Part shown: piece by piece, positions 20,791 through 29,688 of the stretch
How positions within the stretch are numbered: the first letter of the stretch is position 1
Layout: each line of letters starts with the position of its first letter
Source of the DNA: Verrucomicrobiales bacterium
GTDB lineage: Bacteria > Verrucomicrobiota > Verrucomicrobiia > Limisphaerales > UBA11320
DNA length: 64,000 bases
Direction of reading: 5' to 3'
Assembly: GCA_016793885.1 (NCBI GenBank)
Contig: JAEUHE010000032.1
Span: forward strand, 62,001-126,000
Translations under genes and position numbers: made by a program
The notes under the pieces: model-generated
Seen by the model: the letters and a program-made list of their open reading frames with translations, nothing else
Told to the model about the DNA's origin: nothing
The model's database searches: none

Positions 20791-22812
20791 ATGCTTCACT
20801 CATCTCGATCTCAGCCCGCCCCCAGCCGGGGAACAGCGCCTGTTTACCCCAGGCAAAGCCATTCGCGCTTCCGACGCTGGCTCAGCGCAATCCTAACCAC
20901 GACCTGCGTGGCGCTCACGGCCCAGGCCGAAACCGTAACCCTGCAGTATGAAATGGCGCCCAGCTTGAACGGACCCTGGAGCAAGGTAGATATGAATGCG
21001 CTGGTCGTCCATCCCGACGGCACCACGACCGTGGATTCGCAGCTGCCCAAGACCTATTTCCGGCTTCAAATCCTTCAGAATGGCCAACAAGGCAGTTTCC
21101 CAATTCTGCCCCTGGCCGATCTGCCGCCTCGCGTGCTGGACTTAGCCAAAGCCCAGCTCGGCCGGATCTCAGGAAACTCGAACCTCTTCAATGGCGAATG
21201 GTCCGAGATTGCCATCTCGCCCTTCGTCTGTCCCGTAGGAGATCCCTCGGGCGGGGCCGGCAGTGGGCTGGTGGAACTGAAACTGATTTCCAAGCCTAAG
21301 AATCCCCGTGCCATCCGAGGATTCCGCCCCAACGCTTCAGATGACGAGTCGTGCGATCGAGGTTTTCTGCTCATGTCACTCGACCGGAGTAACCTACCGC
21401 TTCTGGAATTCAGCACGGAAGGTCTAACCAAGGGTGAGCAATTGCTGAAACGATGCGGCACCCAAACGCCGGCCAAGATTCTGCGGTTCAGCCCGACCTT
21501 CTGGGCAGCGGAAGACGCTAACGGCCGTCTCATTGGCAACCAAGGCACTGAACCCTTCTTCATCCCCCATGCCTACTCCAATATCGTTAACCGACGATTC
21601 ACCGGCGTGATCGACTCCGAAACGGGAGTCAGCAATGTCCCCGCCAAGCCCACCGGCATCCGCAATCAGCCCTATCGTAGCTACGCTGAAATGAAACGGG
21701 ACTTCCAGGTCAACCCCGTCATCGAGACCATGCGGAAACGCCGCGCCGAATATGCCCGGCTTCAGTGGGATCTGGAGGATGGAAAACAGCCGCAAATCCT
21801 TCAGGTGCGCGTCGGCCAGTCCGTTTCGCTACTCCCCGGAAAACAGGTGGACGATGTTACCCTTCATTGGGAGGAACCCCGCAGCCTCGCCGACGTCTCC
21901 CCGATTCCCCGTTTGGGCGGAATCCGGGTCCTCGGCCTCATCCCCGGCAGCGCGCCACTCATTGTTCGAATCGATGAAAAGCTGGAGCAATACGTTCTCC
22001 AGGTCCTGCCGGCCGGGATCGTCGGCGGACTTCAGCCCTCCCTCGCGGGAATCGAAGCCCCTCACTGGGAGACCAAGGTCGAAGCGTATGCGGGCAACTG
22101 GTCCGATCAACGTCATTGGTATCAGTTGCGAGACAGCTCGGACTGGTGCGATTTGGTAGGCTGTGGACCCACCGCGCTGGCCATGTTGTTCGGATGGTGG
22201 GATGCGAAGGGCGTTCCGAGCGCTTTCTACAAGTCTCTGACCAGCTTCGAGTCGATGAGCCAATCGGATGCACCAGCGGATCTCTCCACCAGCGGCCGAA
22301 AAGCCATCGTTCGCGGTGCCTACAAGATGCTGCACGAACAATGTGATGTGATTTGCAATCCCTTCGGCGATGATGGGGCAACGCTGCCGGAAGATCTCAT
22401 CGAGGGTTACTACAGCTATGTCCACCAGGTGAGCAGCGGGATTGGACTCGGCACGATTATGTTCTCGGGTGTTAACAAACCTCTGGTGGGACATAGCTGC
22501 AGCTGGGCCTACGATTTCTGGGGTGATGATTGGGAAACCTCCGGCAGCCGCGTGGCAACCGGAATCAAGAACGGTCGTCCCGGGGTGATCGGTCTCGGAT
22601 GGCTCTGGCACTACGCCGTCGCCTACGGCTACATCCGCGAGGAATTGGTCGCGGACCTGGGCAACGGCGAGATTAATTTGGGCACACGCCGCTGGCTCAA
22701 GTGCAATGAGGGATGGAAGAATAGCAGTCCGTCCTGGTATAGCGCCCACGATGTCTTCCTAGGCCTCACCACCCGGATGTGGCAGAAGAACACGCCCCAC
22801 AACCCGAACTGA
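20791..22812 (+). CDS. Exported C39-like cysteine peptidase family protein
   Basis: A 673-residue protein with an N-terminal signal region (WLSAILTTTCVALTAQAE). About 420 residues of unassigned, partly beta-rich sequence follow, including MLxxL-poor segments and LQVRVGQSVSLLPGKQVDDV. The C-terminal part is C39-like: DLVGCGPTALAMLFGWW places the nucleophile at Cys458, and WLWHYAVAYGY places the catalytic His at about 607. C39-like peptidases in other bacteria process exported peptides or act as toxins; the target here is unknown. A partial, decayed copy lies 6 kb downstream. A strong terminator follows the stop codon. Confidence 0.8.
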   Translation: MLHSSRSQPAPSRGTAPVYPRQSHSRFRRWLSAILTTTCVALTAQAETVTLQYEMAPSLNGPWSKVDMNALVVHPDGTTTVDSQLPKTYFRLQILQNGQQGSFPILPLADLPPRVLDLAKAQLGRISGNSNLFNGEWSEIAISPFVCPVGDPSGGAGSGLVELKLISKPKNPRAIRGFRPNASDDESCDRGFLLMSLDRSNLPLLEFSTEGLTKGEQLLKRCGTQTPAKILRFSPTFWAAEDANGRLIGNQGTEPFFIPHAYSNIVNRRFTGVIDSETGVSNVPAKPTGIRNQPYRSYAEMKRDFQVNPVIETMRKRRAEYARLQWDLEDGKQPQILQVRVGQSVSLLPGKQVDDVTLHWEEPRSLADVSPIPRLGGIRVLGLIPGSAPLIVRIDEKLEQYVLQVLPAGIVGGLQPSLAGIEAPHWETKVEAYAGNWSDQRHWYQLRDSSDWCDLVGCGPTALAMLFGWWDAKGVPSAFYKSLTSFESMSQSDAPADLSTSGRKAIVRGAYKMLHEQCDVICNPFGDDGATLPEDLIEGYYSYVHQVSSGIGLGTIMFSGVNKPLVGHSCSWAYDFWGDDWETSGSRVATGIKNGRPGVIGLGWLWHYAVAYGYIREELVADLGNGEINLGTRRWLKCNEGWKNSSPSWYSAHDVFLGLTTRMWQKNTPHNPN

Positions 22813-22832
22813 AAGTGTCGGGTGATCGGGCC

Positions 22833-22866
22833 AAGCGCGGCGGGACCATCCCGCCGCGCTTTTGTT
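22833..22866 (+). terminator. Intrinsic terminator of the C39-like gene
   Basis: AGCGCGGCGGGA (22834-22845) pairs perfectly with TCCCGCCGCGCT (22849-22860) around a 3-base loop and is followed by TTTGTTTG. The same hairpin, with a changed loop, is retained after the decayed copy at 29454. Confidence 0.9.
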
Positions 22867-23133
22867 TGCACCGGGGAATCGGGACTATCCGCCCGTCGGA
22901 CTTGTCCCCGGTCGGCACTCTAGCATCCAGGATCAGAACCGCTGCCCCCCCGGATGACACTTGCAGGGCGGCAAAATCCGACTAGGCTAGCAGCGTGATC
23001 ACCCTGATGCGTTTGGCCACCGCGAGCCCCATGCCCTTCACGCAGAACGCATGGCGCTACGAGCTCTCTCCGCATCAACAGGTTCCAGAACGCTGGTTCA
23101 ACTGCGGCGAGTCTCTATGACACTCTTCTAACC
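22867..23133. other. Gene-free stretch before the DUF1549/DUF1553 gene
   Basis: No gene is supported here. The phrase GTCGGACTTGTCCCC at 22894 is found again at 31676. A small open frame (GTG at 22995 to TGA at 23120, 41 codons) was considered and not accepted. Confidence 0.5.
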
Positions 23134-26100
23134 ATGCGGAAAGGCCTCCTAGTCTGGTTCCCATCCCGAGCTCCCGGGAATTCACGGCCGAGGATGGTCG
23201 ACGCCCCGTCCCACGAGGTAGGAGCAGGCCCAGGCTGGCCGCCTCCCTCCTGGTGCCAACGGGTTCTGATGGTGGCCGTCCTCGCCAGCACCGTCACCTC
23301 CCTCTCCGCGGTTACCCCGACACCGACGCCCCCATGGTGGACCTCTCGTTCCATCCAGAAACCGCCCGTCCCCAAGCCCCAAGGCACTGAGTGCCGAAAT
23401 GAAATCGACGCGTTCATTCAGGCCACGCTGCGATCTCACCAACTCTCACCCAGTCGGGAAGCCAACCGCGGCACCCTGATCCGGCGTCTCTACTTCGATC
23501 TCTGGGGGCTCCCGCCCACACCCGAGGCGGTGCGGGCCTTCGAGCAGGATCCGGCACCCGATGCCTACGAGCGCCTCGTCAATGACCTACTGAACTCTCC
23601 TCACTACGGCGAGCACTGGGCCAGGCACTGGTTGGATTTGGTTCGCTATGCCGATTCCGATGGCTACCGCATCGATGATTTCCGACCCAACGCATGGCGC
23701 TATCGCGACTATGTCATTCGCTCGCTGAATCAAGACAAGCCCTACAACCGATTCGTGCAGGAACAGCTCGCCGGTGATGAGCTGTGGCCGGAAGACACCG
23801 ACGCCCTCATCGCCACCGGCTTTCTGCGGCACGGCATCTACGAATACAACAACCGCGACGCGGTAGCCCAGTGGAGCACCCTGCTCAACGACATTACCGA
23901 CACCACCGCCGAGGTGTTCCTAGGCGTGGGACTTCAATGCGCCCGGTGCCACGACCACAAATTTGATCCGCTGCCTCAATCGGATTACTATCGATTCCAG
24001 GCCTTCTTCAGCGCCCTTCTCCCCCAGGAAGACACCCCGGTAGCAACGCCCGCGGAACGGGCGGCTTACGTCGCTCGGCTCGATCTCTGGATGGAAAAGA
24101 CCGAGTCCATCCGGTCGCAGATCCGAGAGATTGAGAGCCCACCACGGCAGAGCGCCTCTGATGATCTGCGTAGTAAATTCCCCCCCGAAACTCAAGCGCT
24201 CATGCGCAAGCCGGTGGATCAGCGCACGCCGTACGAACATCAAATCGCTGAACTCGCTTACCGGCAGATTACCTACGCCTATGAGCGTCTCACACCCCGC
24301 CTCAGACCCGAGGAAAAAGAAAAGCTGACGGCGCTCCGGAAGCAGCTCGCCGAGTATGACTCGCTCCTGCCCAGCCCTCTACCCATGGCCATGACAGCGA
24401 AGGACGTTGGGCCAACCCCGCCGCCCACCCGCATCCCACGACACCCGGACACCGTCATCGATCCAGGATTCCTGAGCGTCATCGCGCCCGGACCAGCTCA
24501 GGTGAATCCGCTGCCGCAGTCTCCCCGCTCCACCGGTCGACGGGCCGCCCTGGCAAACTGGATTACCCGCCCCGACCATCCCCTCACCCCTCGCGTGATG
24601 GTAAACCGCGTTTGGCAGTATCACTTTGGAAAGGGACTCGTGGCCACGAGCAGTGACTTCGGCAAACTGGGGGAGCCGCCCACGCATCCCGAGCTGCTGG
24701 ATTGGCTGGCCGCGGAGTTCGTATCCCGAGGATGGAGCCTGAAACATCTTCACCGGCTCATGGTCACCTCTCACACCTATCGTCAGGCGACCGCGCCGAG
24801 TGAGGAAGTTGTCGTCGAATCCGCCTCCTCGCGGACCACTCCCGCTCCCACTAAAGGCCCGGACCAGGCGGAAGCGGATCGTTGGCAACACGGACAAACC
24901 GTGGATCCCGAGAACAGGCTGCTCTGGCACGGCCAGGCCCGCCGGTTGAGCGCCGAGCAACTCCGCGACGCCTTGCTCTTGGCCAGTGGCGAGCTCAAAC
25001 CGGGCAGCCCTGGTCCGTCGGTGGATGCCTCCAAGGCCTATCGCAGCATCTATGGCAAGGTTCTGCGCAACACCCGAGATCCGCTGCAGGACACCTTCGA
25101 CGCGCCGCAAAACTTCACGAGCACCTGCAGCCGTGATGCCACCACCACTCCCATTCAGTCGCTGCTGCTGTTGAACAGCGCTTTCATGCAGGAGAAAGCG
25201 CGGACAATCGCCGCCCGCATCGATGGTCGCTTTCCGAACCAGGCGTCCGATCGAATCCGAGCCGCGTATCAAACACTTCTAGGACGTGCTCCGACCCCCA
25301 GCGAGATTCGCGAGGCTGAGGAATTTCTCGAGTCCCAGGAGCGGTTGGTCGATCCCGAGCTGGCTGTTTCGGCGGCAGCCTCATTTGCATCCGCCAAGAT
25401 ACCCTACCGGGATGGCAGGGCCGCAGTGATCCAGCTCAAAGGGGGCAACGATAACCTCGATGCGCCCCTGACGCGCCCCTACCCCGCCGGTAGCAAGACC
25501 ATCGAGGGCTTCGTTTTGCTCCGCTCTTACGCCGAAGATGCCTCCTCCAGAACCATCTTGGCCGGGCACGATGCCATCTCCGCCAGCCCGGTATGGGCGT
25601 TGGCTGTCACGGGAAAGAAGTTCCGAGGCAAACCACAATCACTGGTGATGGAGATAGCCTCCGCCAACTCAGGGGAGCCCTCCATCGTCGCATCGGAGCT
25701 CGTCATCCGGCTCGACCGTCCCTACTTCGTGGCAGCGGCCTTGGATCCCGTCGGTGGCATGGTCACCTTTCACGCCAAAGACCTATCCAACGAGGATGAA
25801 CCTCTGGCCACCACTCAAGTCACTGTCCCCTCCGGCCTGTCCGATCGGACTCTAACCGCTTTAACGTTTGGAGCCAGCCGGAACGGACTTCAGAGGTGGG
25901 ACGGCTTGATCGACGACGTCCGCATCACCCGCGGGCTCATTGGGGTGGAGGAGCTTCAGCTCCGTCGTCCCGGGACAGGAAAGGACACGCTGGGGTTTTG
26001 GGCTTTCGAGCCGAAACCGAGCTATTTTAAGGACCGGTCGGCCCTGGCCAACGATATCGAGTGGCGAACCGCTCCCCCGTCAACGCGACTCACGGCCCAG

Positions 26101-26166
26101 TTCCTGGCATTCGGAGATTTCTGTCACGCGCTGTTAAACTCGAGCGAATTCCTTTATGTCGAGTAA
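23134..26166 (+). CDS. DUF1549/DUF1553 protein with LamG-like insertion
   Basis: A 1010-residue exported protein of the family abundant in Planctomycetota and Verrucomicrobiota. After a signal-like segment (VLMVAVLASTVTSLSA) comes DUF1549, with RRLYFDLWGLPPTPE, HWARHWLDLVRYADS and a CARCHDHKFDP motif (CxxCH) near 268-278. DUF1553 follows from about 465 (RRAALANWITRPDHP, RVMVNRVWQYHFG, VTSHTYRQ, LLNSAFMQEKA). A LamG/concanavalin A-like domain of about 230 residues is inserted at about 755-985, before the normal DUF1553 ending FGDFCHALLNSSEFLYVE. It overlaps the DUF1501 gene by 11 bp. The pair is thought to act in the periplasm, often in polysaccharide-use clusters; the reaction is not known. 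Confidence 0.9.
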   Translation: MRKGLLVWFPSRAPGNSRPRMVDAPSHEVGAGPGWPPPSWCQRVLMVAVLASTVTSLSAVTPTPTPPWWTSRSIQKPPVPKPQGTECRNEIDAFIQATLRSHQLSPSREANRGTLIRRLYFDLWGLPPTPEAVRAFEQDPAPDAYERLVNDLLNSPHYGEHWARHWLDLVRYADSDGYRIDDFRPNAWRYRDYVIRSLNQDKPYNRFVQEQLAGDELWPEDTDALIATGFLRHGIYEYNNRDAVAQWSTLLNDITDTTAEVFLGVGLQCARCHDHKFDPLPQSDYYRFQAFFSALLPQEDTPVATPAERAAYVARLDLWMEKTESIRSQIREIESPPRQSASDDLRSKFPPETQALMRKPVDQRTPYEHQIAELAYRQITYAYERLTPRLRPEEKEKLTALRKQLAEYDSLLPSPLPMAMTAKDVGPTPPPTRIPRHPDTVIDPGFLSVIAPGPAQVNPLPQSPRSTGRRAALANWITRPDHPLTPRVMVNRVWQYHFGKGLVATSSDFGKLGEPPTHPELLDWLAAEFVSRGWSLKHLHRLMVTSHTYRQATAPSEEVVVESASSRTTPAPTKGPDQAEADRWQHGQTVDPENRLLWHGQARRLSAEQLRDALLLASGELKPGSPGPSVDASKAYRSIYGKVLRNTRDPLQDTFDAPQNFTSTCSRDATTTPIQSLLLLNSAFMQEKARTIAARIDGRFPNQASDRIRAAYQTLLGRAPTPSEIREAEEFLESQERLVDPELAVSAAASFASAKIPYRDGRAAVIQLKGGNDNLDAPLTRPYPAGSKTIEGFVLLRSYAEDASSRTILAGHDAISASPVWALAVTGKKFRGKPQSLVMEIASANSGEPSIVASELVIRLDRPYFVAAALDPVGGMVTFHAKDLSNEDEPLATTQVTVPSGLSDRTLTALTFGASRNGLQRWDGLIDDVRITRGLIGVEELQLRRPGTGKDTLGFWAFEPKPSYFKDRSALANDIEWRTAPPSTRLTAQFLAFGDFCHALLNSSEFLYVE

Positions 26167-27610
26167 CCCTTTGAGCACACCGAAAGGATCTCAGGCAGAT
26201 TCCGTTTTTTTGGGCCGACGCGAATTCCTCCGGCGCTCAGGGGGCGGTTTCGGCGCCTTAGCCCTCGCCCACCTGCTCCAGTCCGACGCGGTGGGCGCCA
26301 TGATGCCAGGGGTGAAAGCTTCTGCCCGTCTCCCGCATCAAAGGCCGCGGGCTAAAAATGTCATCTTCCTGTTCATGGAAGGCGGCCCGAGCCATCTCGA
26401 TACCTTCGATCCAAAACCGCTGCTCAACACGCTGGCCGGCCAGCGGATTCCTCCCAGCTTCAAGCGGGTGATCACTTCGATGGGCGAGTTTCACTCTCCG
26501 ATCCTCGGCAGCAAGCGAGCCTGGAAACAACACGGGAGCGGAGGACTCTGGATTTCCGACTGGCTCCCGGAGATCGCCAGCTGCGCCGATGACTTGGCCG
26601 TGGTGCGTTCCTGCTGGGCGGAGGGTATCAATCACTCCTCGGGCATCTGCCAGATGAACACCGGATCCATCTTGGCCGGCCGGCCATCGCTCGGCAGTTG
26701 GGTGAGCTATGGCCTGGGAACGTTCAACCAAAACCTGCCGAGCTTCGTCGTGATGCAGGATGCGCCGGCTCAGGTCGTCAACGGACCGCGCAACTGGGGA
26801 TCCGGGTTTATGCCCGCCATGTATCAGGGCGTCCGCATGCACATCGATTCGGAACCGATTCCCAACCTGAACGTGCCGGAAGGAACCACCGACGCCCAGC
26901 AGCGCCAGAAGCTCGCCTTCCTCGACCAACTCAACCGCCGCTTCGCCGCCCAACACCCCGACCAGACGGAACTGGAGGCTCGGATCGCGAGCTACGAGTT
27001 AGCGTTCCGAATGCAGAGCGAAGCCCCCGAAGCGGTCAATCTTGCTCAGGAAACCCAAGCTACCCAGATGCTCTACGGCATGGATCGCCCGGAAACGCAG
27101 AGCTTTGGCAAGATGTGCCTCATGGCGCGACGGCTGGTCGAGCGCGGTGTGCGATTCGTTCAACTCTACCATGGGGCTGGCAACCGCTGGGATGCCCACG
27201 AGAAAATCGAAAAGAATCACAGCGAGCAGTGCCGGGCGATGGATAAGCCAGTGGCCGGCTTGCTGAAAGATCTCAAGTCGCGGGGTCTGCTCGATGAAAC
27301 CCTGGTCATCTGGGGCGGTGAGTTTGGTCGTACTCCGATGTCCGAAAAGGGCGACGGTCGTGACCACAACCCCAGCGGGTTCACCATGTGGATGGCCGGT
27401 GGCGGAGTGAAGGGCGGCCAGACGATCGGCAGCACCGACGACTTGGGGCTGCACGCAGTCGAGAACCGCATGCATGTCCACGACCTTCATGCGACCATCC
27501 TCTGGCTCCTGGGAATCGATCACACCCAGCTCACCTACCGATTCAAGGGCCGCCCCGAACGAGCGACGATGAACGAGGGGGAAGTCTTCCAGCCCATCGC
27601 AGCTTCCTAG
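26156..27610 (+). CDS. DUF1501 family Tat-exported protein (sulfatase-like fold)
   Basis: A 484-residue protein with a twin-arginine signal GRREFLRRSGGGFGALALAH at about 20-39. The mature part shows the DUF1501 features KNVIFLFMEGGPSHLDTFDPK, WLPEIASCADDLAVVRSC, NHSSGICQMNTGSI and VIWGGEFGRTPMSE. The family shares the alkaline phosphatase/sulfatase fold and metal-site positions but its substrate is not established. It partners with the upstream DUF1549/DUF1553 protein in nearly every genome that has both, and here the genes overlap by 11 bp. Confidence 0.93.
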   Translation: MSSNPLSTPKGSQADSVFLGRREFLRRSGGGFGALALAHLLQSDAVGAMMPGVKASARLPHQRPRAKNVIFLFMEGGPSHLDTFDPKPLLNTLAGQRIPPSFKRVITSMGEFHSPILGSKRAWKQHGSGGLWISDWLPEIASCADDLAVVRSCWAEGINHSSGICQMNTGSILAGRPSLGSWVSYGLGTFNQNLPSFVVMQDAPAQVVNGPRNWGSGFMPAMYQGVRMHIDSEPIPNLNVPEGTTDAQQRQKLAFLDQLNRRFAAQHPDQTELEARIASYELAFRMQSEAPEAVNLAQETQATQMLYGMDRPETQSFGKMCLMARRLVERGVRFVQLYHGAGNRWDAHEKIEKNHSEQCRAMDKPVAGLLKDLKSRGLLDETLVIWGGEFGRTPMSEKGDGRDHNPSGFTMWMAGGGVKGGQTIGSTDDLGLHAVENRMHVHDLHATILWLLGIDHTQLTYRFKGRPERATMNEGEVFQPIAAS

Positions 27611-27799
27611 TTGCCACCACCGGTGCCGAGAACCCACCGGGTTCAAAGGGATTAGCTGGGGATAGAAGGCTGCTGCATTACATACGGCCCAGCTCGGTCG
27701 CGAAGCGTCTTGGACTGCTGTAGCCCTCTACAGCTTTTCAGTGCCCCCGGAGGGGGATCCCGGCTACGCCGAGGGGACTAAAGCGGTAGAGGTCTCTGA
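27611..27799. repeat. Gene-free stretch with degenerate dispersed-repeat copies
   Basis: GAGAACCCACCGGGTTCAAA at 27628 onward is a diverged copy of the repeat found at 42180, 44780 and 54933. A small hairpin-bearing element with CTGTAGCCCTCTACAG and CCCCCGGAGGGGG follows. No gene is supported. Confidence 0.55.
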
Positions 27800-28088
27800 G
27801 CATTACCCACAACTTCTTCAACCAGATGTTAGAATCCCACAGGGATTCCGCCTCAAAGCCCAGGGTTGGCGCGACTCAGGAGCGCCTACCCTGGGTTAGT
27901 CGTTGTTTTCTGACAACCCCATCGCGGGTTGCGTCTGGATCAGCTAAACGCCCCAAGGGACCGCAACCCACCATGGGGTTGTGAATTCTATTGGCTTTTC
28001 CCAGGGTAGCTCGTTCCTCGCAACCCTGGGCTTTGAGGCGCAATCCCGTTGGGATAGGGAGGAAGCCCTCCGAACTTGTGGGTAATGC
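27800..28088. repeat. Long imperfect palindrome (about 290 bp)
   Basis: The outer arms are GCATTACCCACAA (27800-27812) and TTGTGGGTAATGC (28076-28088), an exact 13-bp match. Further in, 20 bp match perfectly: CGCCTCAAAGCCCAGGGTTG (27849-27868) and its complement at 28021-28040. A third pair sits in the centre around ACAACCCCATCG and ATGGGGTTGT. Each arm also forms its own hairpin through CCCAGGGT and ACCCTGGG. No transposase or other gene lies inside. Confidence 0.9.
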
Positions 28089-28363
28089 TTAGGTCGTGCC
28101 ACCGCGGTCCGTAGGGCGATCGCGCTCTCCGTTACCGTGCGAAGAAGTGTGGCTCTATGGTCTGCGCGTGGCATGCCACCGCTTTTCCTATACGCCTCGG
28201 CAAACCCCATTCGCTCATCTGCCCCCACACACGGTCGCCTGGGGTTTCGGCGAGGCGCGAACGAAAGGCGGAGACATGTCTCCGCAGTCCATAGACTTAC
28301 CTGGCTGCCCCGATTGCGATTGCGACTGCGAAACGAACCCCCACCCCAACTCTTTCTTGCCAT
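28089..28363. repeat. Degenerate dispersed-repeat segment
   Basis: GTGCCACC near 28096 and the 18-base palindrome GCGGAGACATGTCTCCGC at 28268-28285 followed by GTCCATAG are the two ends of the element seen more completely at 54728 and 59630. The middle is unlike those copies. GATTGC repeats follow at about 28313. No gene is supported. Confidence 0.55.
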
Positions 28364-29440
28364 TCCACGTAAGAGGTTCTCGTAAATCTCGTAGAAAGGT
28401 GTGTAATCGTTACGGGATAAGCCCTTTGTTGTGCTTGGGGCAGACCCGAATTCACTTTCCTCGAGTTCAGCACCGAGGGATTAACCAAGGGAGAGCAGCT
28501 GCTCAAGAGATGCGGCACTCAGTCTCCCGACAAGATCCTGCGCGTCAGCCCCACTTTTTGGGCTGCAGAAGACTCCGCCGGCCGCCTCATCGCCAACCAG
28601 GGCACCGAGCCCTTCTTCATCCCTCACGCGTATTCGAACATCGTCAACCGACGATTCACCGGGGAGATTGATTCTGAAACGGGCGTCAGCAATGTCCCAG
28701 CCAAGCCCACCGGTATCCGGAATCAGCCCTATCGCAGCTACGCTGAGATGAAGCGGGACTTTCTGGTCAACCCCATCATCGAGACGATGCGCAAACGACG
28801 TGCCGAATATGCCCGGCTCCAATGGGATCTTGAGGATGGCAAACAACCCACGATCCTCCAGGTGCGCGTCGGCCAGACGGTTTCACTGCTCCCCGGCAAA
28901 CAGGTGGATGACGTCACCCTTCACTGGGAGGAGCCTCGAAGCTTGGCTGAGATCACCCCAGTTTCCCGTCTCGGCGGGATCCGGGTGCTAGGTCGCATCC
29001 CTGGAAGTGCACCGCTGATCGTGCGCATTGATGAAAAACTCGAACAGTATGTCCTGCAGGTCCTCCCTGCAGGTATCGTGGGCGGCCTCCAGCCCTCACT
29101 CGCAGGCATCGAGGCACCGCATTGGGAAACCAAGGTGGAAGCCTACGCCGGCAACTGGTCGGACCAGCGTCATTGGTATCAGCTGCGAGACAGCTCGGAC
29201 TGGTGCGATTTGGTAGGCTGTGGGCCCACCGCGCTGGCCATGTTGCTCGGATGGTGGGATGCAAAGGTCGTTCCGAGCGCTTTCTACAAATCGCTGACCA
29301 GCTTCGAGTCGATGAGCCAGTCGGATGCACCGGCGGATATGGAGACCTCCGCTCGCCGATCGATCGTCCGTGGCGCTTACAAAATGCTTCATGAGCAGTG
29401 CGATAGAAGAACACGCCCCACAACCCGAACTGAGAATCGG
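28364..29440 (+). pseudogene. Decayed partial copy of the C39-like peptidase gene with two internal deletions
   Basis: Positions 28364-28445 match the 80 bp before the ATG of the intact gene, including GTAATCGTTAC. The match then jumps to codon 203 or so (LEFSTEGLTKGEQLLKRCGT) and continues at high similarity to the codons for MLHEQCD (about 29403). It then jumps to the last 10 codons and the terminator. So about 600 bp at the front (including the start codon and signal peptide) and about 440 bp holding the catalytic His are gone. The nucleophile region GCGPTALAMLLGWW remains. The original stop is out of frame. A frame from 28748 runs on into downstream DNA and is not a real protein. Confidence 0.88.
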
Positions 29441-29453
29441 AGCAAATCGAATC

Positions 29454-29486
29454 AAGCGCGGCGGGCTCGTCCCGCCGCGCTTTTTA
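29454..29486 (+). terminator. Terminator hairpin retained after the decayed copy
   Basis: AAGCGCGGCGGG (29454-29465) pairs with CCCGCCGCGCTT (29471-29482), followed by more T residues. The stem is the same as that after the intact gene, while the loop differs (CTCGT here, CCA there). Confidence 0.85.
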
Positions 29487-29583
29487 TTTGCACGAGGAAA
29501 TGGGGACTCGAGACAGATTTCCAAACCCTTTGTCGGAAGCTTCGTCGGAAACTTTGTCGAGTCCGATGCCGGGAACGAGAAGA

Positions 29584-29673
29584 CCACCTACCACCTACCA
29601 CCTACCACCTACCACCTACCACCTACCACCTACCACCTACCACCTACCACCTACCACCTACCACCTACCACCT
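29584..29673. repeat. Heptamer satellite, about 13 copies
   Basis: Perfect 7-bp units CCACCTA fill 29584-29673, and two degenerate units follow (to about 29691). The units lie between the decayed peptidase copy and the 3' end of the TauE gene. Slipped-strand length change is likely. Confidence 0.95.
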
Positions 29674-29688
29674 CTACCACCCACCACC

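Noticed and set aside
22995-23120. A 41-codon frame from GTG to TGA
   Set aside because: No ribosome-binding site and no similarity to a known protein; could be the remnant of a larger gene but nothing supports it.
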